Source: Phytophthora quininea (lineage: Eukaryota > Oomycota > Peronosporomycetes > Peronosporales > Peronosporaceae). Taken from it: a DNA stretch of 64,000 nucleotides. This document shows positions 55,467 to 64,000 of the stretch, piece after piece. The notes below the pieces were generated by a model. That model was given only the letters and a program-made list of their open reading frames with translations. It ran no database searches and had not been told where the DNA came from. The stretch spans positions 62,001 to 126,000 of the forward strand of contig JAAVTG010000395.1 of assembly GCA_011947345.1 (NCBI GenBank), written 5' to 3'. The first letter of the stretch is position 1; each line of letters begins with the position of its first letter. The position numbers were made by a program, and so were the translations under genes.

Positions 55467-56225
55467 CAATTCGAACCCAAAATATTGTTAAACCAGTTTA
55501 CCAACGTGAAAGGCCACCGAAAGTGATCTTTGGGCTGTTTTTGCGAGCGAGACTATCCCTGACAGACCAGGCTATTGGTGGAGTGAAGCGAAGTTCGTAC
55601 ATTGCAGTAGCAAACTTTCTCGTCCTGCAACCAAAATGATAATCTCAATCGGATGATGCCTGTTTCCCGCGCAGGAAACGTGTCCACTTGTCAAAATCGT
55701 CCTTCATCACGGATTCCCGGCAGGTTGTCACCACTTTGAGCACCGAGAACGAGTTAAATCGTGAGCGCGGTCAACGAAATGCGTCCTTGATCATCCTCGA
55801 GATCCGCGGTTCGGAAATCCCATTACCAACCACGGCCGCCGTTCGTCATGCGATCGGTGGTAACCCACTTCAACTTGCCTCAAATCTCGGGCTTCACCAC
55901 CAAGTCTTCAATAGATACTTTTACTTGCGCCAGCAATGAGCAGATCAAAACAACAAACACGGCATTGCAAATAACAGTTGGGCGAGAGGAAGCTCACCAG
56001 CGACACCGCACGGGGAGCCTCGTCGCAGTCACGACCTTGGGACGCGGTCACGTGGTGTGAGACGGCCCTGCAGGGCAAAATGGTCACCCGTTAGCACTCC
56101 TCCGTTGGAGCGCCCCGTCCGCCAAGCAGCGAGAGCTTCCGACGGTAAAAGTATCCACGCTCGCGTCAGCTCGGCGCAACGTTCGGCGATCGTTGCAAAC
56201 GTGGGGTACGTGGGGTACTATTTTG
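55467..56225. other. Intergenic region
   Basis: Stops in all frames apart from short open frames without features. Confidence 0.4.
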
Positions 56226-56241
56226 AACCTGGTACAGGTTG
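56226..56241. repeat. Direct repeat left of the foldback element
   Basis: AACCTGGTACAGGTTG recurs at 56435-56450 with one mismatch and flanks the foldback at 56258-56414. Confidence 0.6.
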
Positions 56242-56257
56242 TTTTAGAGTTTTAAGC

Positions 56258-56414
56258 GTACAGACGGTCGCGTCAATAAGAAAGGGTAACAATTTATAGT
56301 TTTGATATCGCATGAATGTCGGTCACAATTTCAAGTCAAATTAACCTGTACTATATAATGTACCTTCTATACTTAAAATATTAAACCCTTTCTTATTGAC
56401 GCTACCGTCTGTAC
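56258..56414. mobile_element. MITE-like foldback element, 157 bp
   Basis: Terminal inverted repeats of 30 bp at 56258-56287 and 56385-56414 match at 29 positions (outer bases GTACAGACGG). The interior is AT-rich with no coding sequence. Size and structure fit a miniature inverted-repeat element. It lies 115 bp before the start of the next gene, so it may contribute promoter sequence. Confidence 0.7.
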
Positions 56415-56434
56415 ATCTTTTGCTTGTACCATGT

Positions 56435-56450
56435 AACCTGGTACAAGTTG
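56435..56450. repeat. Direct repeat right of the foldback element
   Basis: AACCTGGTACAAGTTG, partner of 56226-56241. Confidence 0.6.
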
Positions 56451-56528
56451 CCATCGGTGACAAAAAGCAGCGCAGCATTCACGGCGTCACCAGCCACCAG
56501 CCTCCATCGCTTCCCACGCTCTTCCTCC

Positions 56529-57872
56529 ATGAGCGTCCCGTCGGGCGCCGCCGTGCCGGTGCCGCTGCAACCCGCCCCCATGCCACTGCAGACGCCACCC
56601 GTGCCAGTCCCGTCGCTCGCCAACGCCTCGCAGTCGCTCGAACAGCTACTGCAACACTTTGTGCGCGTCTACGAGGAGCGTCTGCTCGTGGACATCGCCG
56701 CCAACTTGTACCGCGAGTTCGCCCGCGGCGGCGGCATCCAGCGCGAAGATATCGGTAAACTACTGAGCCACTTCCCGCCCAAGGTGGTGGAGGGCGTGTT
56801 CGCCCGCTACGACCAGGCCAATCGCGGGGTCGTCGACGCCCGAGCCTTCCTAGCGCTCGTGCGCTACCTTAATTTCGGCAACGGCTTCTGCGACGCCTGC
56901 TTCGCCCCCATTGGCGAGCACGAGCGAGGCTTCATGTGTCTCGAGTGCAGAGCCGGCGGCTACATCCTGTGCGCAAGGTGCTACCCGAGAGGAGTCAGCG
57001 GGGAAGTGCATCCAGCCAACCACCGCTTCATCCCGGCCCAGGAGATGCTGGAGATGCTGGCTCCTGCGCCAGAGGACAGAGACCAACTGCCCAACGGCGT
57101 CGGGGTGTTCTTGAGAACGCATATCGCCACTCTATTCGCGCAGATGGACCAGGACCGAGACGGCCGCATCACGCAGCAAGAGTTCCGGGCGTTCCAGAGA
57201 GCGCAGGGCTGCGCAGACAGCTACGTAGACTTCCTGCTGAGTTTCGGCGGACCCGGTGACGGACTGATCTCCAAGAAGGAGCTGCTGTATCTCGTGACGG
57301 GGCAGAAAATGACGCGGCAGTGCGACGAGTGCGGCGCCTTGAAGTTTGTCGGTCAGGAGCAGATCTTGTCGTGTCTAGAGTGCATCGCGGACTACGACGT
57401 CTGCGCGGACTGCTGGCAGAGCGGTCGCTGCCAGCACGAGCATGCCAACTTCCGCATGGCCGAGCCGTTCCAACTGCGCTTCGCCGGATTGTGCTATCGC
57501 TATTCGCACGACGACCTGTGGCTTCTGACGGTGGGCAGCTATGAGCTGTGGGCAGCGTATGAGCCCTTCCTCGGAGACCGGCTGCGCGTCTACGCCCGAC
57601 TCGGCCCGCCGCAAGCCTACGGCCACTACATGCTGCCCAAGTTCACACAGCCGCAGTCGGCCGCCTTCTTCGAGCGGCACTACGGCGCCGTCAACGTGGC
57701 TGGTCCTGCCGTACAGCAGCAGACAAACAACAACAACAATGGGATGTTTAGCACGGGCATGGACATTTTCAACGAGCAGATCCCAGACTTTACGCAGGAC
57801 ACGACGCCCGCGCCAACGCAGCCGTTCGACTGGGCCAGCGCCACGGGCGAGGTTCTATCGTGGTTTTACTAG
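56529..57872 (+). CDS. EF-hand and paired ZZ-like zinc-finger protein
   Basis: 447 residues, single exon; start at the first ATG after the proline-rich leader frame. The order is Pro-rich N-terminus, a helical region with a degenerate EF-hand (YDQANRGVVDARAF), a ZZ-like finger (CDAC... CLEC... CARCY... HPANH), a canonical EF-hand (DQDRDGRITQQEF), a degenerate one (GGPGDGLISKKEL), a second ZZ-like finger (CDEC... CLEC... CADC... CQHEH), then an Asn-rich and acidic tail. ZZ fingers bind proteins or N-terminal residues and EF-hands sense calcium; a calcium-regulated scaffold or autophagy receptor-like role is inferred only. The frame is intact. Confidence 0.85.
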   Translation: MSVPSGAAVPVPLQPAPMPLQTPPVPVPSLANASQSLEQLLQHFVRVYEERLLVDIAANLYREFARGGGIQREDIGKLLSHFPPKVVEGVFARYDQANRGVVDARAFLALVRYLNFGNGFCDACFAPIGEHERGFMCLECRAGGYILCARCYPRGVSGEVHPANHRFIPAQEMLEMLAPAPEDRDQLPNGVGVFLRTHIATLFAQMDQDRDGRITQQEFRAFQRAQGCADSYVDFLLSFGGPGDGLISKKELLYLVTGQKMTRQCDECGALKFVGQEQILSCLECIADYDVCADCWQSGRCQHEHANFRMAEPFQLRFAGLCYRYSHDDLWLLTVGSYELWAAYEPFLGDRLRVYARLGPPQAYGHYMLPKFTQPQSAAFFERHYGAVNVAGPAVQQQTNNNNNGMFSTGMDIFNEQIPDFTQDTTPAPTQPFDWASATGEVLSWFY

Positions 57873-59291
57873 ATGCGGGTTGCCGCACCCCAGACTCGAG
57901 GCCTCGGACTGGTTTCGAGACGAGCATATGCATACATGCCAGCTACACCGCACACAAGTAGCTTTAATAGTACGTGGATCGTGTTCGTGGCGGGAGGACA
58001 GCGCGAACTCCAGTCGCAGCCCGAACGTCCACCATTTGCAAGTCTTGTGTCTCTGCTTTGGCTCGGCAAATTGCCATTTCGGCGGCGTTGGGAAGCGATC
58101 GGCGACGGGGTATCCCGCCCCATTTGCGACACCAGCTGCTCGGATACATCGGCTCCTGGCAGCGTCAAGGAACTGTTGCTTCACACAGCGACGCCAACAA
58201 GCTAAAGCTGCTGCAGACGGAGACGTCCATTGAGCGTCTCCACCGGTGGTTGAACACCGCCCGATGCTGCCGTTCAATGCCGCGGCCGTGGCCGGCACCG
58301 AACACTCTTGAGCCGAGCCACGGAGAGGTTTCTCCTTGGCTGGCCATCTCTGCCAAGTGTATCCCGAGGATCCACCGGCCTGTCGAGCAAAGCACACAAC
58401 ATGAATCTGCTCGAGAAATGTGAAGCCCCCTCCGAGAGCTCCGAGAGCTGCGCCACGAGAGAGAAAGCGTGCTCATTGCAAAGAGGGAGTAGCGGAAGCA
58501 CAGGCAGGGAGGCAAGAGGTTCCAGCACCATGCAGCAGCCACCTCGCCGTGCTGGTCTTGCGTTGGCGATCATTCGCATCGCCCGTGCAACCTGATCAGT
58601 CGATTTTTAGATTTTCGCGGGTGTAGCACGTTTACGCGGCATTGGTCCAGACCCAGAAACCAGCAAAACTGGACAAGGCTCCGTGCATTCCTTTCAGGGC
58701 CCCGCGCGGGTAGTAGATATGTAGTGTTAGATGGACGGCACTTTGGAGTGAGCGCGACGGCAACAAGAAGCTTGGCGATGGCATCGCAGTGAGGGATGGC
58801 TTTGCGGACCAAAATGTTGATTATGGCGAAAGGGCAGGACTTGTTTATCGTATGGTGGTGCCGCAATCGAGTCAGTCGACTCGGTTTCAGGTACCGCATG
58901 TACGGTACGATCGGCATGATGCTCCCAGATTCGGCTCACATCCTTTCATTTTTTCGTTAAAACGGGCCAGAGCCTCGCCAAAGGTATTTTCGGCGGCGGC
59001 GGACGAAGCCTGTATCTGCACTATGGCAGAGCGCTTCTTTGCCGAGCCCGAGGAGCGCGGTGTTCAAGGGGCCGACAGCGTTCGCTGGCGTCGAGGATTG
59101 CTGCAAATTTGCAGAAAAGTGGCGCCAGATGGCGAAATCGACCAATCATAGCGGCCGTGCGACAGCCGTGATTACCCAGACATTCAATACAGTTCGGCCG
59201 GCCATTTCCAATTCTGCAGCGTTGGGGCAACGCGCAAGGTGACTGGTGTTTGAGCGCTAGCACCAGGCAGACCGCGGTTCCAAGCAGCGCC
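57873..59291. other. Region of ambiguous coding potential
   Basis: The plus strand has coding-like pieces with no common frame: about 58090-58260 (LRHQLLGYIGSWQ... KLKLLQTETSIERLHRWL) and 58300-58480. The minus strand has open frames at 58165-58579 and 58570-58917. None matches a family I know. The last 200 bases are the promoter of the next gene. Confidence 0.3.
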
Positions 59292-62061
59292 ATGCCGCGC
59301 CCCGAGGACGCGGACGAGATGCCGCTACTCCAGAGCAACCGCCGTGCGCCACTCTCCAAGAGCGAAGGTAAAGGCTTCTCCAAGTTACGATGGATACAGT
59401 CCGACCTCTCCTAACCGGTTTAACCAATTTTGCTTGGCCAGCCATCGACCTGGACGAGTACATTTGCTATGGAGACCGCCTCTGCTTCCTGTGCGAGGGA
59501 CAGCTGCTCACGCTCACCCGCAAGTTCAACCTGACGTACCAGCAAATGGCGCTGCTGGCGGCCTCCACGCTGGCCACCGGGGGCTCATGGGCGTCGCCGG
59601 CTTCTTCGTGTGGCGCAAAGGGCTGTTCCGCAAACGCTACGCCGCCCTCTTCGGCGACGAGATCTACAACCAAGAGGACCTCGACCTCACAGACAGCCAA
59701 GCAGAGCAGCCCGTGCCGCTGCTCGGAGACTTGCGACGCCAAAGCTCCAAGCCCCACAGCGCCACGCAGAGTCAAAGTGCGGCCACCCGCAGCCAAATCA
59801 CCACTTCTAGTGGTGTCGCTGGAGAGCCCCAGTCCCCAGTGGAACCGTCGAAAACGGCACACGGTTCAGCAGCCTTTAGACTGTTTGAATTTGACGTCAA
59901 GAAACAACAGATTGTCTTCTCCAGCGTCGGTACACCGGTACGCTTCGGCACACCATTGGTGGTGGTGCACGCGGAAACTGGGCGAGCGATTCGGTATTTG
60001 AGCCATCGCGGCGCAGTGACCATCAGCAAACCGCCCGTGAACTTGGCCTTCCACCGACAGGTGCGAGCGAGTCTGTTTGCCATCGAGGAATCGTCCGTGC
60101 AGATCAATTCCATCAAGAGACAAAGACCCCAGTCACTCACCACAGCACTTACCTCTACCAGTATCAATAGTCGTTACAATAACGGAGAGGCAAATGCTAT
60201 GCGAGCGACTGTGGCCGACCCCACGAGACCGCACAACGAAGAGGACGCGGAACAAGAAGACCGTCTAGTTGCACTAGATGGAGAAAGTGGCGCTTCAGAA
60301 GACCTAACGCTAGACCAGCGTCAGATGCAGGTGCTGACGAGCTACCCGCGAAGCAGGAGGCTTCCCAACCTCTCAGGAACCAACTCGGCGAACAGCCGCA
60401 CGCGTTCCCGACACCAACAACAGTCGTCACGATCGATGCAGTACAATGCCCACAGACGCAGTTTTGACGCAGACACCGCCGCTGCCGCACAAGCAACGGC
60501 TGAAACTCAGAACAACGGTACTCGGGCACGACCGCCAGCGCGCTCGTATGGAGACATCCCAGTGGGATCGACCGTCACCGCGATAGCGCCGAACACTTCG
60601 TCGGGTCGCAATCGCCGACGTGCCTCGAGTTCGTCAGCGTCCGCGGTGCTTTCCGGGTCGCAACCGTTTTACCGATCCATTTCGGAATCGTATATGAACA
60701 TGGTTTCGGACATTACGGATACGCTGCAACAAACGCGAGATCGTCAACGCGACCGCCAGGAGTTGAGACGCCGTCAGAAGCAACTCATGAAGGACCTGCC
60801 CAACATGTCGTTCAATAATCCACTGGGTAAGTACTACGTGGCAACGGTGGAACCGGTGCGCCACCAAGTCAGTGGTAGCAACTTCCACCTCCCTGTAGCT
60901 CCCAACGACGAGTTCTTGCGGTGGGGACAACCTCTGTCACTAGTTGCCAGCTTCAACGGCCGTGCGTGCGGTATCCGCCCGCGAGAGTACTACAAGGACA
61001 GCGATCTGTATTTGACGACGGAGGCCACTCCGACGACGATCGTGCCGCTACGTGAAGACGGCGACCTCAAATGCATGGCCAAGGAGTCCACGCGCTATTT
61101 GGCGCATCTTGAAAAGCGCCACGTGAAGCTGAGTGTAGGTACCTACAACGTATGGATGCTGCCACGCAAAGTGAGCGCGTTCACGAGTTGCTCTCCAAAG
61201 AAGAACACCCGTGCTCGGCTCATCGGCGATCTACTGCCGCCTTGCGATATCTGGGTCTTGACTGAGTGCTTTGACTACCGAGCTCGAGACATTTTGGTGG
61301 ACAAGATGGCAAAGGCAGGATACTTTTTCTTCTCACCAACGGTGGGCCACAAACGCATGAACAAGTCCAACATGCGGAAGTTGCTGAATGGAGGCGTACT
61401 TCTAGCCAGCAAGTACCCGATTCTGAGCGTCCGAGTGAAGCTCTTTGAAGGAGCTTGTGCTGGCGCAGATAAGCTCGCAGACAAGGGCGTGCTGTACTGC
61501 AAAATCCTAAAGGACGGACTGCTGGTGCACGTCTTCTCGACGCACTTGCAGGCCTGGGACGACCCGCTGTCGCGCTCCATGCGCAAGATGCAGATGAACA
61601 TGGTCAAGAACTTCATGCGAGCCATGGATATCGACGAGGCGAACGACACCGTGCTCTTTGTCGGCGACCTGAACGTCAACTACTGGCTGAATAAGACTAG
61701 CCAAGAGTACGACGAAATGCTGTCGATCTTCGAGGCGGACGATCCGTCGGTCGTTCGCCAACGGAAGCTTGCTGCCGTCGAATCTACGGACAAGCCGACT
61801 TCGGTTGCGACCTTTAAACACTGCCGCAAGTACAGCTTTGACCCGCGAGTGAACGCTTTGGCTGCTGATGGTCTCAGCTCGGACGGTAGTCTGGAGCTGC
61901 TGGATTACATTCTGTACTCGCGCGCTCATCGCCAGCCGCGAGACGCTACTAGCTGGATCCAGCCGTTGACGTCGTCGGCGCCATGGTATTGGCGCGGCCA
62001 GCCGCAGCACAATCTGTCGGACCACTTTCCAGTCGTGAGCGAGTTCACGTTCGAGATGTAA
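59292..62061 (+). CDS. Neutral-sphingomyelinase-like phosphodiesterase
   Basis: Exons 59292-59367 and 59442-62061 with a 74-nt intron; 898 residues after restoring one G in the GGGGG run at 59579-59583. The N-terminus is followed by one membrane helix (QMALLAASTLATGG... GVAGFFVW). Residues about 130-590 are Ser/Arg-rich and likely disordered, with a second conserved part (KYYVATVEPVRHQ... LRWGQPLSLV). The C-terminal 310 residues form an endonuclease/exonuclease/phosphatase domain: YNVWMLP, LTECFD, NGGVLLASKYPI, STHLQAWDD, VGDLNVNY, LLDYILYS and SDHFPV, which include the metal-binding Glu and the catalytic His/Asp pairs. The order fits neutral sphingomyelinases, which make ceramide; phosphoinositide phosphatase activity is less likely. 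Confidence 0.8.
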
Positions 62062-63565
62062 GTGAACGGAGGACGACTGCTCTGATCGCAATTGCAGCCG
62101 TTAAAAACTACGAGCTGCCGAGAGGACAGTCGTCCAGCAGCTACAAACTACATGTTGTCGGCCGTGCACTCTGTATTTTTGCTATTTTATCGCAGGGAAT
62201 CAATGAAAAATGCGTTCGTCTAATTGCTTGGAAACTCGCGTCATTCACATTTGTGTCGTCCTGCAGACGACAACTTGTCGTTAGCAGTTCCTCAGCCAAG
62301 CGCTTATCATTTGATCGACACAAGATCCTGCTTCGTCGCCTCGAACCCTCAGCAATCGCGTGCTTCATCTTCCGACAGTCGGAGCGGCAACTTCCAGCGT
62401 GATCGCCTGCGACAACAAGAACCTCGTCTACATTTGACCTACAAGCTTCAGTCGTACCAGGAGCATCTGCAGACGGCAAAGGCTGTTTGCTTTACCGGTT
62501 CTGGCAATCGTGTTTTCCACTTGTGCAACGGATTTTCCAGGGGCATCTCCTCTCCGTGTGCTCTATGGAGCTGCTTGCCGTCACTACTCTGACCAAGGAC
62601 AAGAAGGGCTTTCCAGCAGGATTGCATGGCGAGGGCGGAACAACCACCTGGGCTATCCACGACGATTTCGGCCCAGGCTGTGCAGCGCGGTCAGTCACTC
62701 TGTCGAACTGGCTGTCCTTGGTAGCGCTAAACATGATGGACGGTGTGTGCTTGATCCCCCCACCATGCAGTTCGGTAGAAGCACTTGTTCAACGGCTCCT
62801 TGCAGGCAGACACCGCGGTGCGCTCGACGGCAAGATCCGGCCTTCAGGCTCTTTGCATCGGTTGGCCGAGGTCTGCTTAGACCAAGCTCTGCGGCGTTAG
62901 CTAAGGTGTGCAATGACCTCGGGGCTGAAGAGAAGACACCTCGGAGGCGGGCGCGCATTTCGTAGATCCACCAGCAGGGACGCACGACTTCAACTGGCAC
63001 AGCCGGTGTGTGCCATCCAAACGAGCTGAGTCAAGCGCAACTGCGTCGGTCTCCGGCAGTTCGAGTCCGCCGAAGATGGCAATGCACGCAGAAGATCAAC
63101 CTGCAGAGCTCTGTGGACTTCAAGGGTTTGTCACGAGGAAGAGCCTGACTCAAACAATCTCACCGCAACGAAAGACTCGACACTTGAGATGCAGGGTCAT
63201 TTCGAGGAGGCTGCCAACTAGGTCTGTTCTGGACAGACTCGATCGAGGCCGTGGTCGAGGCTCATTTACTCGGCAAAGTGAGCCGGTTGTGTGTGAAGCT
63301 CTGCAAGCCTTTGCTTGAAATATTGGCGTCGATGGGCAACGCGATTGACACCAGTGGGCCTCGATTTCCCCATACAAAAGCGCGGGCTCAGGTTGCCGCC
63401 TCCGGCAGAAACGCGCCTGTCGAGGGGTCAACACATCGACGCTCGCTCTCTGCCTGTATCATAATCGAAAACGCCACGCTGTGCGCACTCCAGTCTGCTG
63501 AGCCGCCAAGCAGCGTCTTACCAGCCGCAGCGGCGACCGACCAGTCAACCGTGACTGACGAAACG
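62062..63565. other. Region of ambiguous coding potential
   Basis: The plus strand has short coding-like runs (about 62300-62540 with RLRQQEPRLHLTYKLQSYQ; 62560-62900 with GEGGTTTWAIHDDFGPGC) in different frames. Minus-strand frames 62492-62734 and 62695-63000 compete. No gene is supported. Confidence 0.3.
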
Positions 63566-64000
63566 ATGAACTCGCCCCGAGCTGCTCGCCGCAGCCGCGT
63601 GGAGCGGGACCAGCCGGCGCCGTCGCTCTTCCGTCGTCTACAGGGCAAGAACAAGTCGACCAGCGAGACGTTGGCGGCCTCGCAGCCCCGCCGCGGCACT
63701 CGCACCGCCGCATTCTGTCAAGGGACCGGCGCCGCCCCACCGTCGTCTACTACGCCAATGCTATGAACGCCGGCGACGTTTCGGCGCTGCTGCAGTCGTG
63801 CGACGACTGGTCGGAGGACGACGGAGGACTCGACGACCATTTCGATGTGGACAACAAGCTGCCCGACTTCGCAGCCAGCCACGGCCCGCGAGACACGTTG
63901 GCGCGCAGCAGAGGACCGTCCGGTGCCTTAATGCGCATGAGTCAGACGTGGTCGCGCGCTTCCGAGCGGCTCGACGCCGGAGACGCCGGTCGAACCCGAC
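63566..64000 (+). CDS. 5' part of a gene cut by the window edge
   Basis: ATG 63566 (MNSPRAARRSRVERDQ) opens a basic, Ser-rich region. The frame moves by one base near the CCCC run at about 63687, after which it continues RRRPTVVYYANAMNAGDVSALLQSCDDW to the edge. The phrase YYANAMNAGDVSALL resembles the start of the SnoaL-like/PAS-like domain found after bZIP-type N-termini in many Phytophthora proteins. The assignment is tentative as the rest is outside the window. Confidence 0.5.

Noticed and set aside
1..64000. tRNA, rRNA or CRISPR arrays
   Set aside because: No cloverleaf-like or rRNA-like sequence and no regular short-spacer array was seen; the only regular array is the ankyrin exon series.

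Overview
The window reads as nuclear DNA of an oomycete, most likely Phytophthora or a close relative. The clues are a WRKY19-like multi-zinc-finger gene, an ankyrin-ROC-COR (ROCO) gene, a chromodomain Ty3/Gypsy element with short LTRs, a GC-biased codon third position, short introns (about 55-90 nt, GT...AG) and compact genes on both strands. There is no sign of prokaryotic organisation. The species cannot be fixed from sequence alone.

Layout. 1-8 kb: the WRKY19-like zinc-finger gene, then a long minus-strand ROCO gene whose ankyrin repeats sit one per exon. 8-13.7 kb: transposon-damaged DNA, including a 5'-truncated LINE flanked by an 18-bp direct repeat. 13.7-20 kb: a broken sugar transporter, a tandem-chromodomain protein, an ABTB1-type ankyrin protein and a secreted GH43 arabinanase-like enzyme. 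20.85-27.69 kb: one Ty3/Gypsy element with matching 148-bp LTRs, a 5-bp target duplication and an antisense ORF near its 3' end. 29-33.2 kb: a small cluster of very short secreted peptides (three open copies, two degraded) that share a promoter-proximal leader. 31-45.7 kb: housekeeping and signalling genes (PHD-IQ-C2-PH protein, GIN-like beta-solenoid protein, NIPA magnesium transporter, GT61 glycosyltransferase, AP-1 mu, PH-kinase, glutamyl-tRNA synthetase). 46.3-55.5 kb: an uncharacterised gene and its partial inverted copy (two 1,423-bp arms) around a mitochondrial-type cation diffusion facilitator and a PLD-like gene. 56-64 kb: a MITE-like foldback, an EF-hand/ZZ-finger protein, a neutral-sphingomyelinase-like phosphodiesterase, and the start of a further gene at the edge.

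A property of the whole window matters when reading the annotation. Many otherwise well-conserved genes are broken by the loss of one base, usually inside a short run of identical bases. The two arms of the inverted duplication show this directly, because each arm keeps bases that the other has lost. I treat most of these frameshifts as probable consensus errors rather than gene death, and give the position of each. The sugar transporter and the PLD-like gene also carry in-frame stops that such errors do not explain.

The genes do not form one pathway. Shared themes are membrane traffic and signalling (AP-1 mu, PH-kinase, PH/C2 protein, ROCO, sphingomyelinase-like), metal transport (NIPA, CDF), secretion to the host or wall (GH43, short peptides) and mobile DNA.
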